DNA from: Corythucha ciliata | Taxonomy: Eukaryota > Arthropoda > Insecta > Hemiptera > Tingidae | Reading direction: 5' to 3' | Length of the DNA stretch: 64,000 nucleotides | Assembly (NCBI GenBank): GCA_038030265.1 | Contig: CM075940.1 | Span: forward strand, 16,877,604 to 16,941,603 | Shown: positions 46,277 to 59,033 of the stretch, piece after piece | Numbering within the stretch: position 1 is the first letter of the stretch | Layout of the letters: every line of letters begins with the position of its first letter | The notes under the pieces: generated by a model | What the model was told of the DNA's origin: nothing | The model's database searches: none | Seen by the model: the letters and a program-made list of their open reading frames with translations, nothing else | Position numbers and translations under genes: made by a program

Positions 46277-47074
46277 CTAATAAAAATCAACAGTCCCAAT
46301 GCGAGTGTTTTGGTTTTTGGGAAATAACTTTCTTGGAGAGGCGGCAAATACTAACCGATGGGTGTACAAAGCCCGAGAAATAAGAAACCTCGGAAGAATA
46401 AAAGAGCCGCCTCTGTGATTCACTATGTACTTTTAATTAATTAAAAGGGGCCGATCAAAACACTCCTTTTCCTCTCTCCGTTTTATCCCGTCACCAAAAT
46501 ATGCGATGCATCTTATATTTCTCCCTGCAGCCTTCTGAATTGACAACAAAATCCTCTTACTGTACAAGTTAAAGACAAATATCAATATTTCCGTCATGCA
46601 AGCGTTATCCCTGAAAAGCTTCTCTCCGAAGAAATATCGCTGTTAACGTATACCGTGGAGTTTTTAATTTGTGCCTACAACTTACAAGGAAAAGCTAAAA
46701 GTTAACAAAGGAAAGGAAAAAATAGATTTTTGTATCTCTTTTTCCCCTTCATCCCTTCAGCGCTTAACTTGAAATTTCGGTCCCCAGACTCCCTATAGGC
46801 TTAATAACTAGGGTAATTTTGCCCCTCAAATTGGATCCTTCCATCTTAGACGAATAGTTCCTCGTTATAGGAAATCAGAGACCTGAAAACTGTAAATTTA
46901 ATGCCCTCGACGAGCGCGTAGCCAGCTCTTGATCATAGGAGTCTTCTCTTGAGAAGAGAAGAAGGTGTTATACGATGTGAGAGACAGAAAGTGCTGGCAT
47001 TTCCGCTCCCATCTGCCACCCCTACCACAGCAACACTACGGCGCGGGCGTTCAGTACAAGACCAAGCTTTTCCT
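46277..47074. other. Unassigned DNA
   Basis: AT-rich, with an 18-bp palindrome at 46430-46447. No gene or array. Confidence 0.4.
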
Positions 47075-47765
47075 GGCACAAAGTACAACAAAGTTGGGTT
47101 TCAGGCAAGCTAAAACCCACGAAATTATCCTTTTTAAAAAGATAAAATTAGTTTTTTAGCAAGCAAAATCTGTGTAACAGATTATTTTAATGAGCCAACA
47201 TCACGAAATTTTTTTTTTTCCGCCAGCCCAGCCTATGAAATGGTATTTCTTCAGTAACCCAGGCCCGCAAAAATGGTTCTTTACCGGACAAAATCCGCGA
47301 AATTTGGCGATTTAGTGAGCCCGAATCGCGAAAATAGTTTTTAAGCGCGCAAAATCCGCGAAATCGGATTTAAGTGAGCCAACGCTCGCGAAAAGTGTTT
47401 TTTAGGAGAAAAGTCCGCGGAAATGATCCGGTAGTGAGCGAAATGAAAGAAATTTTTTTTTTGTGAGTTAGACCTGTGGAAGAGGTTTTTTGTGTGCAAA
47501 ATCGAAGAAATTGGTTTTTGAATTATAGGGCACCTTGTAAAATTGGTTTTTCACCAATAAAAAATCGTGAAATTGGTTTCTTAGTGAGCCAAACCGCGAA
47601 ACTGATTTTTTTTTGTTCAAGACCCTCAAAAATGGTTTCTTGGCGATCAGAAACGGCGGCATTGGTTATCGAGAGAGAGAGGCAGACCCACGAAACTGGT
47701 TTTTTGTCAATAAAAAACGTGAAATTGATTTTGTATTGAGGGTAGTCAAGGAAATTAATTTTAAT
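47075..47765 (-). repeat. Family E tandem array, copy 4 (inverted)
   Basis: About 15 diverged units of roughly 40-45 bp: GCGAAATTGG, TTTTTTAGTGAGCC, AAATCCGCGAAAT. It is the reverse complement of the 25.8, 26.5 and 41.6 kb arrays and is the clearest copy. It ends in TTAATTAATTAATTCATTATG. GCGAAATTGG also forms the arms of the hairpin at 472-527. Confidence 0.8.
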
Positions 47766-50700
47766 TAATTAATTCATTATGAATAATACACCAACGTAAT
47801 CGCTTATACAACCCCCTCAAACGTTTTCCTTGTACGTTCTAACGTGTTTAGAATCCATTTCTGGAATGTCCGTACTCCGGACTGGTCAAAGAAACTCATT
47901 CTTTCGTACATCTCCATTTGGGATCTAGTTGGTCCTAACTTCTCGCCATCACGATTAACTAACTTCCTGGGTTTTCATAAGTCAAAATTGGGCCCAAAAA
48001 TGGGAGCTGTGTGGTGCCGAGTGGTATAACTGGAGCGGAAACTGACTTCACCGCACCGCATTAACCGGAAATTTTCTTCCAAAAACTCATAATACGGTCT
48101 AGAAACTGTAAAGATTTACCCCACCCCTAAACTGACAGTTCAGCCTGAAGGAGGTCCGAAACTTGAGTTTTCTACCAAAACTTGGAATGCCCCCCCCCCC
48201 ATGCATCGACCCCGAATGGGACCAGGGCACCAGTGTTATGACAACTGTCGGTCAGTTGTGGCAACTGAACTGTGAACTGCGCTGTAACCAATTCATCCCC
48301 CATTTTAAATTATCCGAGGGTCTCAAAATCGAAATTTTTATGGATCTTTCGTAGAAGGTTAGCCACGTGAAACGAGCCTGATAGCATCCACTTGGCAAAA
48401 AGTCCAGGAAATTCGGAGTTGTCACTAACGCTTGCTCAGGACAGTAACAACATCTTTTATTTCATTTAAATCATCAAAGGCGACCTTTTTCTGTAAAATG
48501 CTGTCAAACTCCAGTATAATGTACAAGGAAAGGAGAAACGCATCACGCTCTTCCGAGGACGTGATTGGAGCTGACTACACAAAGCACTTTTCACGCGAGT
48601 GAAGGGAGAGGGAGGGGTCCTTTTTTAAATTTTCTCTTTCTCAGCTTCACATTCATAGATTGTGACAAGAAGGACCTTGTTTTTGGTTTTCTTGAATTCC
48701 ACGAACATAAAACGATATTCATATAATGTGACAATGTCAGCAAGGAGAAGATGTCTCGAGTGACCCGTTCAAGAAATTCTTCGAGTTTATTTTTTGTGGT
48801 GTTGTTGGCAAGTGTATGCGTGAGCGAGAGAGAGAAAAAAAAATCGTCGCTGTCAAAGGGTAGGGGTGAAGAGAATTCAGTCAACTTTGAAAACCCCTTC
48901 TTATTTGCCTTGGGGATTAAAGAGCTATTCCCTTTTATTTACCAAATAAAAAGCTCAATTTTTCGTATCATAAATTGCAGGCTTAAAGCAGCACAGGGGG
49001 GAAAAAGTTCAGCCCTGTATAAAAAAAAATCCCAGGGACGGGGCAGCGGCAATGCTCGAACCATTTGTATGTATGTATACTTAGAAACTTAGGATCGTGG
49101 AAAAACGCAGTTGCCTGATCTTCTTTCAGGTCTCGTTATATCCTGGACACCTCTTCCAACAACGAACATTCCCAAGACTAGACCAGAACAGTGTTTAAAC
49201 TTGAAATAACACTAAAAACTCTTGGATGTAGGTTGTCCAAGTTAAATTCATCGAGGAAATGTCGCATTTCGATATTCTAATTCATGAAATGCGATAAGCA
49301 AAACAACAGAAAATCAAATGACTCTATCTGTTTCAAGCTGAGTGGTGTACAACACAATCCGTTTAGTTTGTGATAGATGGGAAGGGGGTGCGAGGAGAGA
49401 TGAGTGGTCACTCGCGGTAGCGCCGAGCTATATAGCCCGAATCACGCAATGTTTTTCTCGAATAGTACAGTTTGTATCAAAAGCTTCAGATCTTTCTGTC
49501 ACATTATTTAACCATTTTGTTTTTCCGAACAGTTTTTTTTTTCCGGGGGGGGGGGGGGTTTCAGGTGAGAAAATGTTTGCGTGACGTTACTTTTATGTCA
49601 CAACAACAGAGCGTAATTCATTCAAGTGAACTCTTAACTATTGCGATGATTTTATGAATATCAGAAAACTTTGCAATACGGCAATAATGGGCTTAAGGTA
49701 TGATTTATCAATTTCATCCAACCAATTCACATTTAAGGGTGGAATCAAACAAAGAGATGAAACTGTCGCCTTTGGCACGTTGTTGCCGTAAAAGAGGCGA
49801 AGAAAAGTTTGTCTTCCCCCTCCCCCCGCCATTCTCTTGTCTATGAGAACTCGACTCCACCAAGACAAATATTTGAAGTTGAGTGTTTCATCACCATCTT
49901 ATGGGTTGTTCGTGCTGGGTGGGTGTGCGGGGTCACGGGAGAAAGAGGTAATTTGCACCCTTGATTTTGATGCACGTCTTTCAGCAAAACTAAAAAGACA
50001 GTTCTGAGAAGTTTGTGGGATGTGAAACAAAACGTGGGATGAAAACAATTAACGTGTTGCAATTCAATTAATTGCTACATTAGCAGTCTCATTTGAATTT
50101 CAAACTTCTCAAATGTCAAAAACAAGATTTTCCACAGTCATATTCTCCGCTGGCGCCTCGAAGTAAAATATTACAGTAAAGGAATATCAAGTCTTGTTTG
50201 GAGTTGTGAACCCCCTCCCTATGACCATTAGATTTTCTTCTCCATCTTGAGGCTCACTTTCCACCCTTCCTCACCTCTTCAGCGTACCCCTTCAATTCAA
50301 ACCCCTCTCGATAAAGCTGCGGCTTGAACCAAATCAGTTAGAGTAGGCTATTCGATAGCTACAATTAATCAGAGAGCCCAGGGTCTGATGTGAAAGCGAG
50401 TGGTGGAGATGGAGTGGGGGGGAGAGGTGATCATTATGACTGTTGTATTGAAATACGCTACACTTAATTCGATGTGTAATTGTTAGGTATACCTTGTGAG
50501 ACGTCTAAAGAACGAGAGGCGAAACTCCATCAAATCGAATTTTTCAACAAAATTCTTCTTCACTCTCTCCCTCGCTCTCACGGACAAAAAAAATGACGAA
50601 TGGATAAAATGAACGCAATGTACAGCTCCGCTCCACAAAGCCCCCCCCCCCATCACTCTCAGACTGTTCTGAATAATTATTCGTTCCTCTATATCATTAG

Positions 50701-51619
50701 TCAGTGGTTTTCTCGGCGGTACTTACCTTAATTAGAGCTTATCAAGCCGAAGAGAAAATTCTAGCTGATTTCTAGTTTGCGCATCAATTTAATAATAATA
50801 ACAGACTTCGTAATTTGTTAGCCTTTTTTTTGTGTTCTTGTTCTAAAATGATGATAGATCTTAAACGTTTTTTACGACGTAGGTATGATTTACATAATGA
50901 GTGGCGCATCCCCTATTTCCATCAACATGCTATCATCAAATTGACTAAAATCGACCCCACCACAATCCGCCAATCAATTCAATAATCGCCGATACAATTC
51001 AATTCAGAAGTGGCAGCTGCAAATTAACTTAGTCTATAAATGGTCCCACGTTTCATTTAGACTTCGCAGTGGCTGTGGAACTTTCTGAATTCCCGAAAAA
51101 AAAACACGCAATGAGACGAACTTGGTGCGTGGCAGTTTCTACAACAAATGACGAATCAGTTGAGGGCGATTAGGTGTAATACAAGTTCCCTACAGCTACC
51201 CCCAACCTCTGTATAATTAAAATTAAATAACAATAAAGATCATGAAAATTAACCATTTTACGCTACAAAACGAAAAGTCGCGTTGTTGAGGTGTAGAATG
51301 TTATTATATTATTGACGCGTAAACGTCTTTAAAATGGCTATAGACGGGGGTTCCGAAAGAGTTTTTTTGTTCGATACTTTTCTCAAGCGAACAACGATAT
51401 TATTTCAATGATAAAACTATGTTTAAAACTGAGTATTAGAGCAATAAACGATGAAAGATTTTGTTATTGACATCTTTCATAAATACACCAGCGCTCATGT
51501 GACGACTAAGTGAAACGACCTCCTCAGGTGTCCTTCAATTTTCAAATGGATTTACTTCAATAATTTTATTTTTGATTCTGATTCTCACTACCACCATAAA
51601 CAAAACAAAGCCAACTAAT
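47766..51619. other. Unassigned DNA
   Basis: AT-rich with scattered G/C homopolymers (C10 at 48190-48199, G14 at 49545-49558, C10 at 50641-50650). Frames of up to about 110 codons carry no family signature. No 5' LTR of the copia element is visible upstream of 51.6 kb. Confidence 0.4.
49545..49558 (+). repeat. G14 homopolymer
   Basis: Fourteen consecutive G residues following T9-CC. Confidence 0.95.
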
Positions 51620-51645
51620 TCAACGGAAAATTACGAATAATTACG

Positions 51646-52416
51646 TTGAACAACGTGTGGTATGTCCCTACATCATCTCGAAATTTATTCTCAGTCCTTG
51701 CAGCCCACGATCGAAACCCTGGCAGCAAGTTCGAATCCTCTGATTCTGACTGTCAGTTCAGCATCAATGGTCAAACGATTTTTACAGGCTCACGAAATAC
51801 GGGAGGAACTCTATATCGTGCCTCGTTTCACACGGTTCAACCAGCTGAGGTTTGTACCAGTGTATCAGAGAGTGATCGTACACTTCAGCTCTACCACGAA
51901 CGATGGGGCCATATGGACAAGCGCTACGTTAGATAGAAGCTTGATTCCGAACTAGGAATCAAGGTGCCAGCTGCCAATGAAATTTGCAAGTCGTGTCAGC
52001 TCGGAAAGGCCCATCGTTTACCCTTTGGAACCAGAGTACAAGCATCGGCACTAGGTGAGCTCATATCTGGAGACGTTTGTGGACCGTTCAATCCGTCTTT
52101 TAGTGGTCGGCACTTCTTAATCGTTATCAAGGACCACTACACCAGGTATCGTCACTATTTTGTGGCGCGGAAAAAATCAGAGGTCACAGAGGCTCTGCGC
52201 GAAGTACTAGCAAAAGCTCGCACGCTTGGTCACCAAGTCAAAGAATTCCTCAGTGACAACGGCGGGGAATTCGACAATAACGAAGTCCGTACAAGTCTTC
52301 GAGAATTCGGCGTGAACCAGCGCTTGACAGCACCATACACCCCAGAGCGAAACGGCGCAGTTGGGCGTGAAAATCGGACAATCGTAGACATGGCGAGAAC
52401 TCTCAAGGTTACATAA
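51646..52416 (+). pseudogene. Copia gag-pre-integrase and integrase fragment
   Basis: NNVWYVPTSSRNLFSVLAAH is the conserved copia motif before integrase. LYHERWGHM supplies the two histidines and CKSCQLGK the two cysteines of the HHCC zinc-binding domain. ISGDVCGPF carries the first catalytic Asp and LSDNGGEF the second. The third DD35E position lies in PERNGAVGRENRT, where copia integrases usually have NG..ER; here the Glu position is Gly, so the catalytic triad is broken. A TAG at 51934-51936 lies between YVR and KLDSELG inside the zinc domain, and a TAA at 52414 ends the fragment. Two of three catalytic residues are intact. Normally this domain inserts cDNA into the host chromosome; this copy cannot. 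Confidence 0.92.
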
Positions 52417-52614
52417 GAAAAATCCTCTGTCGATTCAACATGGAAGGACAAACAACGAAAATATATTTTCATTCGAGATCGGATCAAGAAAAACATGCTA
52501 ACCGTTGAACACATTGGGACGAAACACCAGTTGGTGGACATTCCGACCAAACCACTGCCTCGCACCCGTCTTTGAGATCTACGAGAGAGACTTGGACTAC
52601 AGAATTCAAAATAA
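52417..52614 (+). pseudogene. Copia RNase H C-terminal stub
   Basis: In the same frame as the integrase fragment after its TAA: RDRIKKNMLTVEHIGTKHQL, then VDIPTKPLPRTRL. The HI.T..QLVDI.TKPL pattern is the characteristic end of copia RNase H. A TGA at 52573-52575 breaks LPRTRL from DLRERLGLQ, and the frame ends at a TAA at 52612-52614 just before the polypurine tract. Reverse transcriptase and the RNase H catalytic core are missing between this and the integrase. Confidence 0.88.
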
Positions 52615-52621
52615 GGGAAAG

Positions 52622-52791
52622 TGTTGAAGATTATTTTTAACTCTTGGCGCGCGAGGACTCTCTCTCTCTGCTCTGTTCTCACCTTATCTCAACCAAAAAG
52701 GTTTTTTTGTTATTCGTTCGGTTTTTCCGCTATGTATAATCTTTTTCCCGTTTTTCAATAAAATATTCGTTCGTCTTGATTTAAAACAACA
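52622..52791 (+). repeat. Copia 3' LTR, about 170 bp
   Basis: Starts TGTTGAAGA directly after the polypurine tract and ends ...AAAACAACA, giving TGTTG...CAACA short inverted ends as in many copia LTRs. AATAAA at 52757-52762 is a plausible polyadenylation signal. The right boundary is inferred from the CAACA end; a second CA at 52799-52800 is an alternative. No second LTR is present for comparison. Confidence 0.65.
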
Positions 52792-55700
52792 AGACTGACA
52801 GTCTGGGGAGATTCTCCCCGAGGTAATTAACCCTCAGGGACCATCGTCAAGTTTTCGCCCTCACGACCATCGAGCTTGTAGCTTGCTAACTTGTTAGGAG
52901 CATCGAAATTCTTGCTGTATAAAACGAGTGGAATTATTAGAATTCTATTTCCCGAAAAAACTCACTGGATCATGAATCAATCCCTTTAGAATTGGAACGC
53001 ACCATGGTGTGCATTGTCGCTTTTAAAGAGCATTAGTTAACTCCCCAAACTCTCCCTTTTCATTATCAAGAAATTTATGGCACAGCCATAAAGTAGAAGA
53101 ACGCTTTAAACGTCAATATTTACTAATAAAACAACGCAGCATTATTGTATTATTTCGAACTCATGATTGAACAGGTTGCACGCAACCCTGAAAGATGAGA
53201 GAGCCAGCAGGGAGGATTCAATCTCATCCACTATTTTAAGCCGCATGCTCTAGGGCCATAAGCTAAAAATGATAGTTTTTTCTCTCTTTTAAAAGGATCT
53301 CTATAAAGTGATCTCATGCGTATCGAAGAAGGGTGGTAACAGTGGACAACGACGGGTGGAGGAGGTGTTCTTGTGATGACAATAATAAATTATCAGACCA
53401 GAAAGGAAGGGCGACCCGTGCATAATTAAACTGGCCTAATTACAGGTGCTTCGTGAGCTCTAGATTATCCCTTAAGTGGTGTTTGGGATAGGTGGGTGAA
53501 GGGGCTTGTAGGTACATTGATTTCAACAGTCTTATTCTAATGACAGTGGTGCGTGTGTGGTGGCATGGGCGGATTTTGTAATGTACATTTTAAAAACGAG
53601 GTAAAAGGGGAAACCCTGAGCCGTTATAGTATGAATAATGAGCAGTGTAACAAGTTTTGAAAGCAGACAGGGGTGGGGGTGAAGGAAAGCAGACTGCTTT
53701 AAAATCTGGGCAAATCTTTTTAGCGAGCCGACAGATTGAGTTTAATAGCTCCCATTAAATCGTTTATGAAGTGGATCGTTGAAAGATTGTCCGATTAATT
53801 AGAACTAAATCTGTAATTTACATTTTTTGTTTTCATTTTTTATTAGAACAAGAATAAGCGCCTTTTAAAGCTTTTATCGTTCCAATTATGTTGTTAAATA
53901 CAGAAAATAATATTCATGAAAAGCTAAATCTTTCACCTTCTGGTTGTTGAAAGGATGAAGAAACGTAAATAGCGACATGCTAATTCAAAATAATTTCGTG
54001 GACGAGTTGCGGCGTCTGCAGGGAAAGAATAATGAGCTTCCAAGCTCCTTAACTTGTAAGGCAACCCACCTTACGCACTGAAATGAATATTCATGTGAAA
54101 ATTGATTTAGGTAGATCGGCTTTGGAGATTAAAGGAATTCTTACACCTTAAGTCTCCCTCCCTTCCCATTTCATGCTTTATTAACATAATATGGCTTTAA
54201 GGTGGAGGGAAGGAGATGGGAGAAACACTTTCTGTATTTCCTTTGTTTATCATCCGTCCAATCTGAGCTGATAGACAAGCCCACCGTCTTACTACTCAAC
54301 AAATAGTTTTTTTTTTTTTATCGGAACGAGCGTTTTACAAAAACAACAAAACTTGACAGCGTTCAATCTAGTCCAATCTCAAAAGTGATTTTAAGATTTT
54401 CCTGATTAACAACATTACCTAGAAAATTCATTTGGTACATAGGACGAAAAAAAAAAAAAAAACACACACACAAGAAATCCTCGACGAGAGAATGAAGACT
54501 GAAGCCCAAGGGTATGAGCTATTGATAGGGCGGGGGCCGGGGGATGGAGACAACAAGCAGGCTAGAGATGATTGATTACAGCCAGGGCAGCAGAGGCTCC
54601 ACTTTGGTTCCAAGGCCCCCTTGAAAGCGTTCATCAGAATGCACAAGACTTACTGTGAAGGGTTCTAGGGGAGCAAATGACAATCTCAGCATTCCTTAAG
54701 CAGTTAAAATGTAATTAGAGCTTATTCATTGTTTAAAAAGAAAAAAAAGAATAAAAAAAGCTCAGAACCGGGGGAAAAAAAACAGGATGACAAATACAAA
54801 AAAGAAAACAATAACGCCCTCCTCCCATCGCAAAGAGGTTACTCTAATCATTGAATCATTCACTGTGACATTCGAAATGACACAAGTCACACAACTGTCC
54901 AAAGCTTGCCCTGCCAGTACGACCATTTAACCCAGGACCACATCGAAGGACAGTCAGAATTTGGAATGTTAGAATGTTACGTCAACGAAGGCTGAATTGA
55001 AAGGTTTCTTGGCATCAGAATTGTGTCGCTTTACGCCGTTTTTTAGCCCAGACACAAATCTTTGCACCTTTTCCAGAACTAAAGAATGCCTGGGCGACAC
55101 AATATCAAGTTTCACAGTCAAAACAGTACGCTTTCGTGGCCCCTTTGTCAGTTTCTAGAATGAAATTGGCATAATTCTTAGTATTCATTTACATTTCCTG
55201 ATTGGCGCAAAATAACATCAAAACGTATGTTTGTTTCTAATTTAAAAGCGTATCAAAACTTCACAACTATTTTAATTTCTACTTTCATGCCCCCCAACCC
55301 ATCACAACAACCAGGCCACTCACCCTGTGGCACTCAATCGCGAATTTCACAAATTCTTTTTTATTTTCACCAAACAAAATTCAACTTTGAGGAAACGTTT
55401 TGAAGCTTTTAATTCAAAAGTTTTTTGCCCATCTCCTCCAAAATTAATTGCGGCTATTTTCTTCTCGACTCAAAAAGTTTTTTATTATTCCACGAGCTTA
55501 AATTTTTCAAAAGAATCAATTAATTTCGTTTCAACTTGTTTAAAGCAATGGGGGAGGGGGCGCTGTAGGCTTGTGTTCTTTGTTTCAAAATTTTATTGCG
55601 AGAGGGCTAAATGATGGGCAACAGGTTATAGTCTGACGGAGAATTGTTTTACAATGTATGAAACGTTTGGTAGGAGGAATACCTCGTGATAGTCAAGGAC

Positions 55701-57715
55701 TTGCCTCATTAACAGGAATCTGATGCCACGATTTTATTGCTTGTAAACGCGTCGCGGTGTTTTTATTTTGATCATAACAACACCCCCACCCCATCGCCAA
55801 TGAAAGACATGCTCTTCAGGGTCGGGTTACTCAAAATCAAAAGATGACTTTTCTGTCTTAGTCACCTGAGAAATCTAAAGGGACGCCTTCAGGGGTGGGG
55901 AGTTGATTTCATCAATCGAGACGAACCCTCAAAACACTGCCGTGATACTTATTGCGTTAATGAGGGTCGGCCGGTCGGCCCTGCATTAGTGTTAGAATCC
56001 CGCCGAGATGATGAAAAAAAAACACCTGCCCATTAGTTTTCAGAGCACATCCTATTATACCAACAAAAGAAAAAGTGAACATGTTGAACCATTTTGTTAA
56101 AAAAGAACCAAACCAGAACCTCATTTCGGTCTCACAACCCAAAATGAGATTCCTTATTATTAACGACCCCCTTCCGGCCACCATAACACGAATGTTTACA
56201 ATAAAAATTTGTGACCCTCTTCATATTACTGGGAAAGCTTATTAGGAAAATGTAACTGGCATACGACTTCTGGGCGCAAGCCAAAACATCCAGTTGTTTA
56301 GTTATCCCGTTGAAAAAGGATCTTTTTTCAGCCCTCCTCAAAGGAAAACTAATATAAGCCCTTCCAGCTATAGTTGTAATTGTCTCATCTTGTTCTCCCT
56401 CCCCTTCCCCCACCCACTCACTACATGCTGGCTACGAGTATTCGTTTTTTAATGGACCTTCGATAGGGTGTAGGGAATAAATTGCAAGTGAAATGTCGAC
56501 TTGGGCGGTGGTTAGAACAGATACAGATGACTCGCTACCCAAGTGATAAGTGGGAGATATTAAAATATCCCTTTGGGCACTACTGCTCTTGATTAGAAGA
56601 CATTTAGTCCAGGGGAAAAAGTTAGTGTTGTTTTAAAAACCACCCAAACTCACCCACTGCCATTATTTTTACCTTGGAAAAAATTGCTTGCCCAGGAGGA
56701 AACATACTGAAATATTCATTCACTGGTTTATTGTGCTACTTCTCAGTTATAAAATTTATTTTATTGGGTTTACTGTTTACAACCAATTTTATTATCGCTT
56801 TCAAGCCGGCCAACCATTTTTTCCATTTTTAAAACTTATAAACGGCGATTATCCTGATTAGGACATCCCGACCATGCTTTTTGGAATATTAAATCACATG
56901 TTGGAGGAATTTGTGTACGTGCTTCACGCAAGATTTTCTCGTATTGACGATTTCCTTTGCCTTTCCTTCCTTTTCAGTTTGAACTTGACAGTATGCGAGA
57001 TCCAATTTCAAGGGAGAAGTGCTTGTTTACTTTCTTGAATGAACGCGCCCAATAGGGAATTGTTGGGCACTGGGGGGGGGGGGGTCTCAATGGATCCTTC
57101 GACATTTTTAAATCATTGCGTTCAGTGGACAAGGAGTACAACAGCCCAGTTAATGCCTCGCCATTTCTCCAAGGGAATTCCTTCCTGTTTCCTTCAAACC
57201 TTCTTTTCAATTAGCTATGTAATCTTTTCAATTAACTATTTGTTTTCCGTCCTCTGAGTCTTCCTTCAAAATTTAAACGAAACCACCCCCCCCCCTTCCA
57301 GGGGCCTCGTTATTATTAAATCAGCATTGATCATTTATAAATTATTATTTTGCTTAATAGCACTATCTTTTGTGAAGTTGTTATGGACTCAATATTTAAT
57401 TCAATTCTATTGACTCTGCACTTAAAATCTCATCATATAATAAAAATGCCTTTGAAGTGAAGTAATAACCGCGAGGGGTACATTTCTTTTTTCTCCGCGA
57501 AACTCTTTTATTCACTGAGTTAAGCGACCAGTTTCTGACGGCAAAAAAAAAAATAATACTACGAAGGGAAAAGGTAGCTAAATTGTCGTCGGGGACGGGA
57601 AGGTTTCTGGGGCGTGTCTTCTTGGCGTAAGATGCATAAGATCCTGGATGGCATTCCTGGAAATGGCTCGACACGTGCTAGTTCTCGTACTGACGGGCTC
57701 GTGGAAACCGTAGTG
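52792..57715. other. Unassigned DNA
   Basis: AT-rich DNA with no supportable gene. A small hairpin GGGGAGATTCTCCCC lies just past the LTR (52805-52819). Other features: G13 at 57072-57084, C10 at 57284-57293, CA repeats near 54463-54472. Weak family E-like words near 55335-55500 are too diverged to call. Confidence 0.4.
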
Positions 57716-59033
57716 CAGGCATGGCCAACAACCCGTGGCCCGCTGAGCCTTTCACAATGGCCCGCCCGGGGCAGGCAGTGGTAAATTATCATTTTTAGTG
57801 TTGGATTTTGGCGCCACTCGGATTTTTGTGCAAATGAAAAACGCTGCAATTCGCGCCTCCTCGTGAGCGGCTAAAATTGAGGCGGCGCTCTACGAAACAC
57901 GATAATTCACGGATAAAATAGTGAAAAATCGATAATTAGCCAATGAAAAAACTTTAATTCATGCCTAAAATTACGAAAACATAAATTCTCGGCTTATTCA
58001 GAACGCAAATTCGTGGCTCAACCTGAGAAAAGGCGCTAATTCATGGCTAAAAGTGAAAAAATCGCTAATTCGCGGGAAAAATTGAGAAAAAGTGCTAATT
58101 TGCGGATAAAATTGGGGAAAATCGCTCTATAGCGGCTAAAATCACGAATTCACGGCTAAAATGGAAAAAATCGCTAATTGCCTGCATGGGGGAAAATCGC
58201 TAATTCACCGTTAAAGTTGAGAAGAAACGCTGAAGTGTGCGGGAAAAACGCTAATTCGCGGATGAAATGGAGAAAACGCCAATTCGCGGCTTCTGAAGGT
58301 AACTTCGTGGCTAAAAGTGTACCAAATCGCTAATCCATGGCTAAATGAGGAAAATGCGCTCATTTGCGCATGAAATTCAGAAGAAGCGTCAATTCGCGGC
58401 GAAAATTGGGGAAAACGGTAATTCGTGGAGGTTGAAATTAGTTAAAACGCTAGCTAATTCACAACTAAAATCAAGATAAATTGCTATTTAGGGCGTTATC
58501 TAGATATTAACATTTGCTAATTCACAGAAATAAGTTGAGTAAAAATGGCAAGTCACGGTTTCCGGAGGCAACTTCGCGGCTAAAATTAGAAAATAGCGCT
58601 AATTAACGGATAAAATTGGGAAAATCGCTCATTAGCGGCTAAAATGGAGAAAAATCGCTAGTTCACCGATGAAATTGAGAAGAAATGATGACGTGGGGGA
58701 AAAACGCAAATTCGCGGCTCCCGAAGGCAACTTCATTGGTGGGGGCGCCGGGGGCGTCGGATTTCTAAGGCCCCGGCACTGCAATGAGCTGCCCCAGGCC
58801 ACATTTTTATGCAAATGGAAAACACTAGTATACTGTCGTTAACTAATGTTGTTGACGTTATTGAACAGGCCCCCGCAGTGCGTTTTATTCAGAGCGTCGC
58901 GGGTTTTTGCTAAAAGATCAAAGTGTTGTGCTCAATGGAGGGGGGGGGGGTCGATAATAGGAGGCCCGCCTGACTCCTTACAACCATGCAGTTTTTTTCG
59001 CCCCCACGACCAAAAAAGGCTGGCCGGCCTTGG
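57716..59033 (+). mobile_element. Family A element, copy 3, with hAT-like ends
   Basis: Starts CAGGCATGGCCAACAACCCG, continuing into GTGGCCCGCTGAGCC and CAATGGCCCGCCC as in the 39.9 kb copy. It ends ACGACCAAAAAAGGCTGGCC, then GGCCTTG. About 25 diverged 30-bp units follow (AAAATTGAGAAAAA, GCTAATTCGCGG). After the array comes a module shared with copy 1 but absent from copy 2 (GGCACTGCAATGAGCTGCC, TGCAAATGGAAAAC), then about 200 bp of other sequence. No 8-bp target duplication is seen at these exact ends. No transposase. Confidence 0.75.

Larger units (their letters stand above)
51620..52791 (+). mobile_element. Ty1/copia LTR retrotransposon, deleted and decayed
   Basis: Order: gag-pre-integrase region, integrase, a stub of RNase H, polypurine tract (AAGGGAAAG, ending 52621), 3' LTR. 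The 5' LTR, gag, protease, reverse transcriptase and most of RNase H are missing. Gag-pre-integrase preceding integrase, followed by RNase H at the 3' end, is the copia gene order. A single reading frame runs through both surviving parts despite three stops, so the internal deletion kept frame. It is certainly not autonomous. Confidence 0.9.

Noticed and set aside
51200..51619. 5' LTR of the copia element
   Set aside because: No TGTTGAAGA-like start or match to the 3' LTR sequence upstream of the coding relic.
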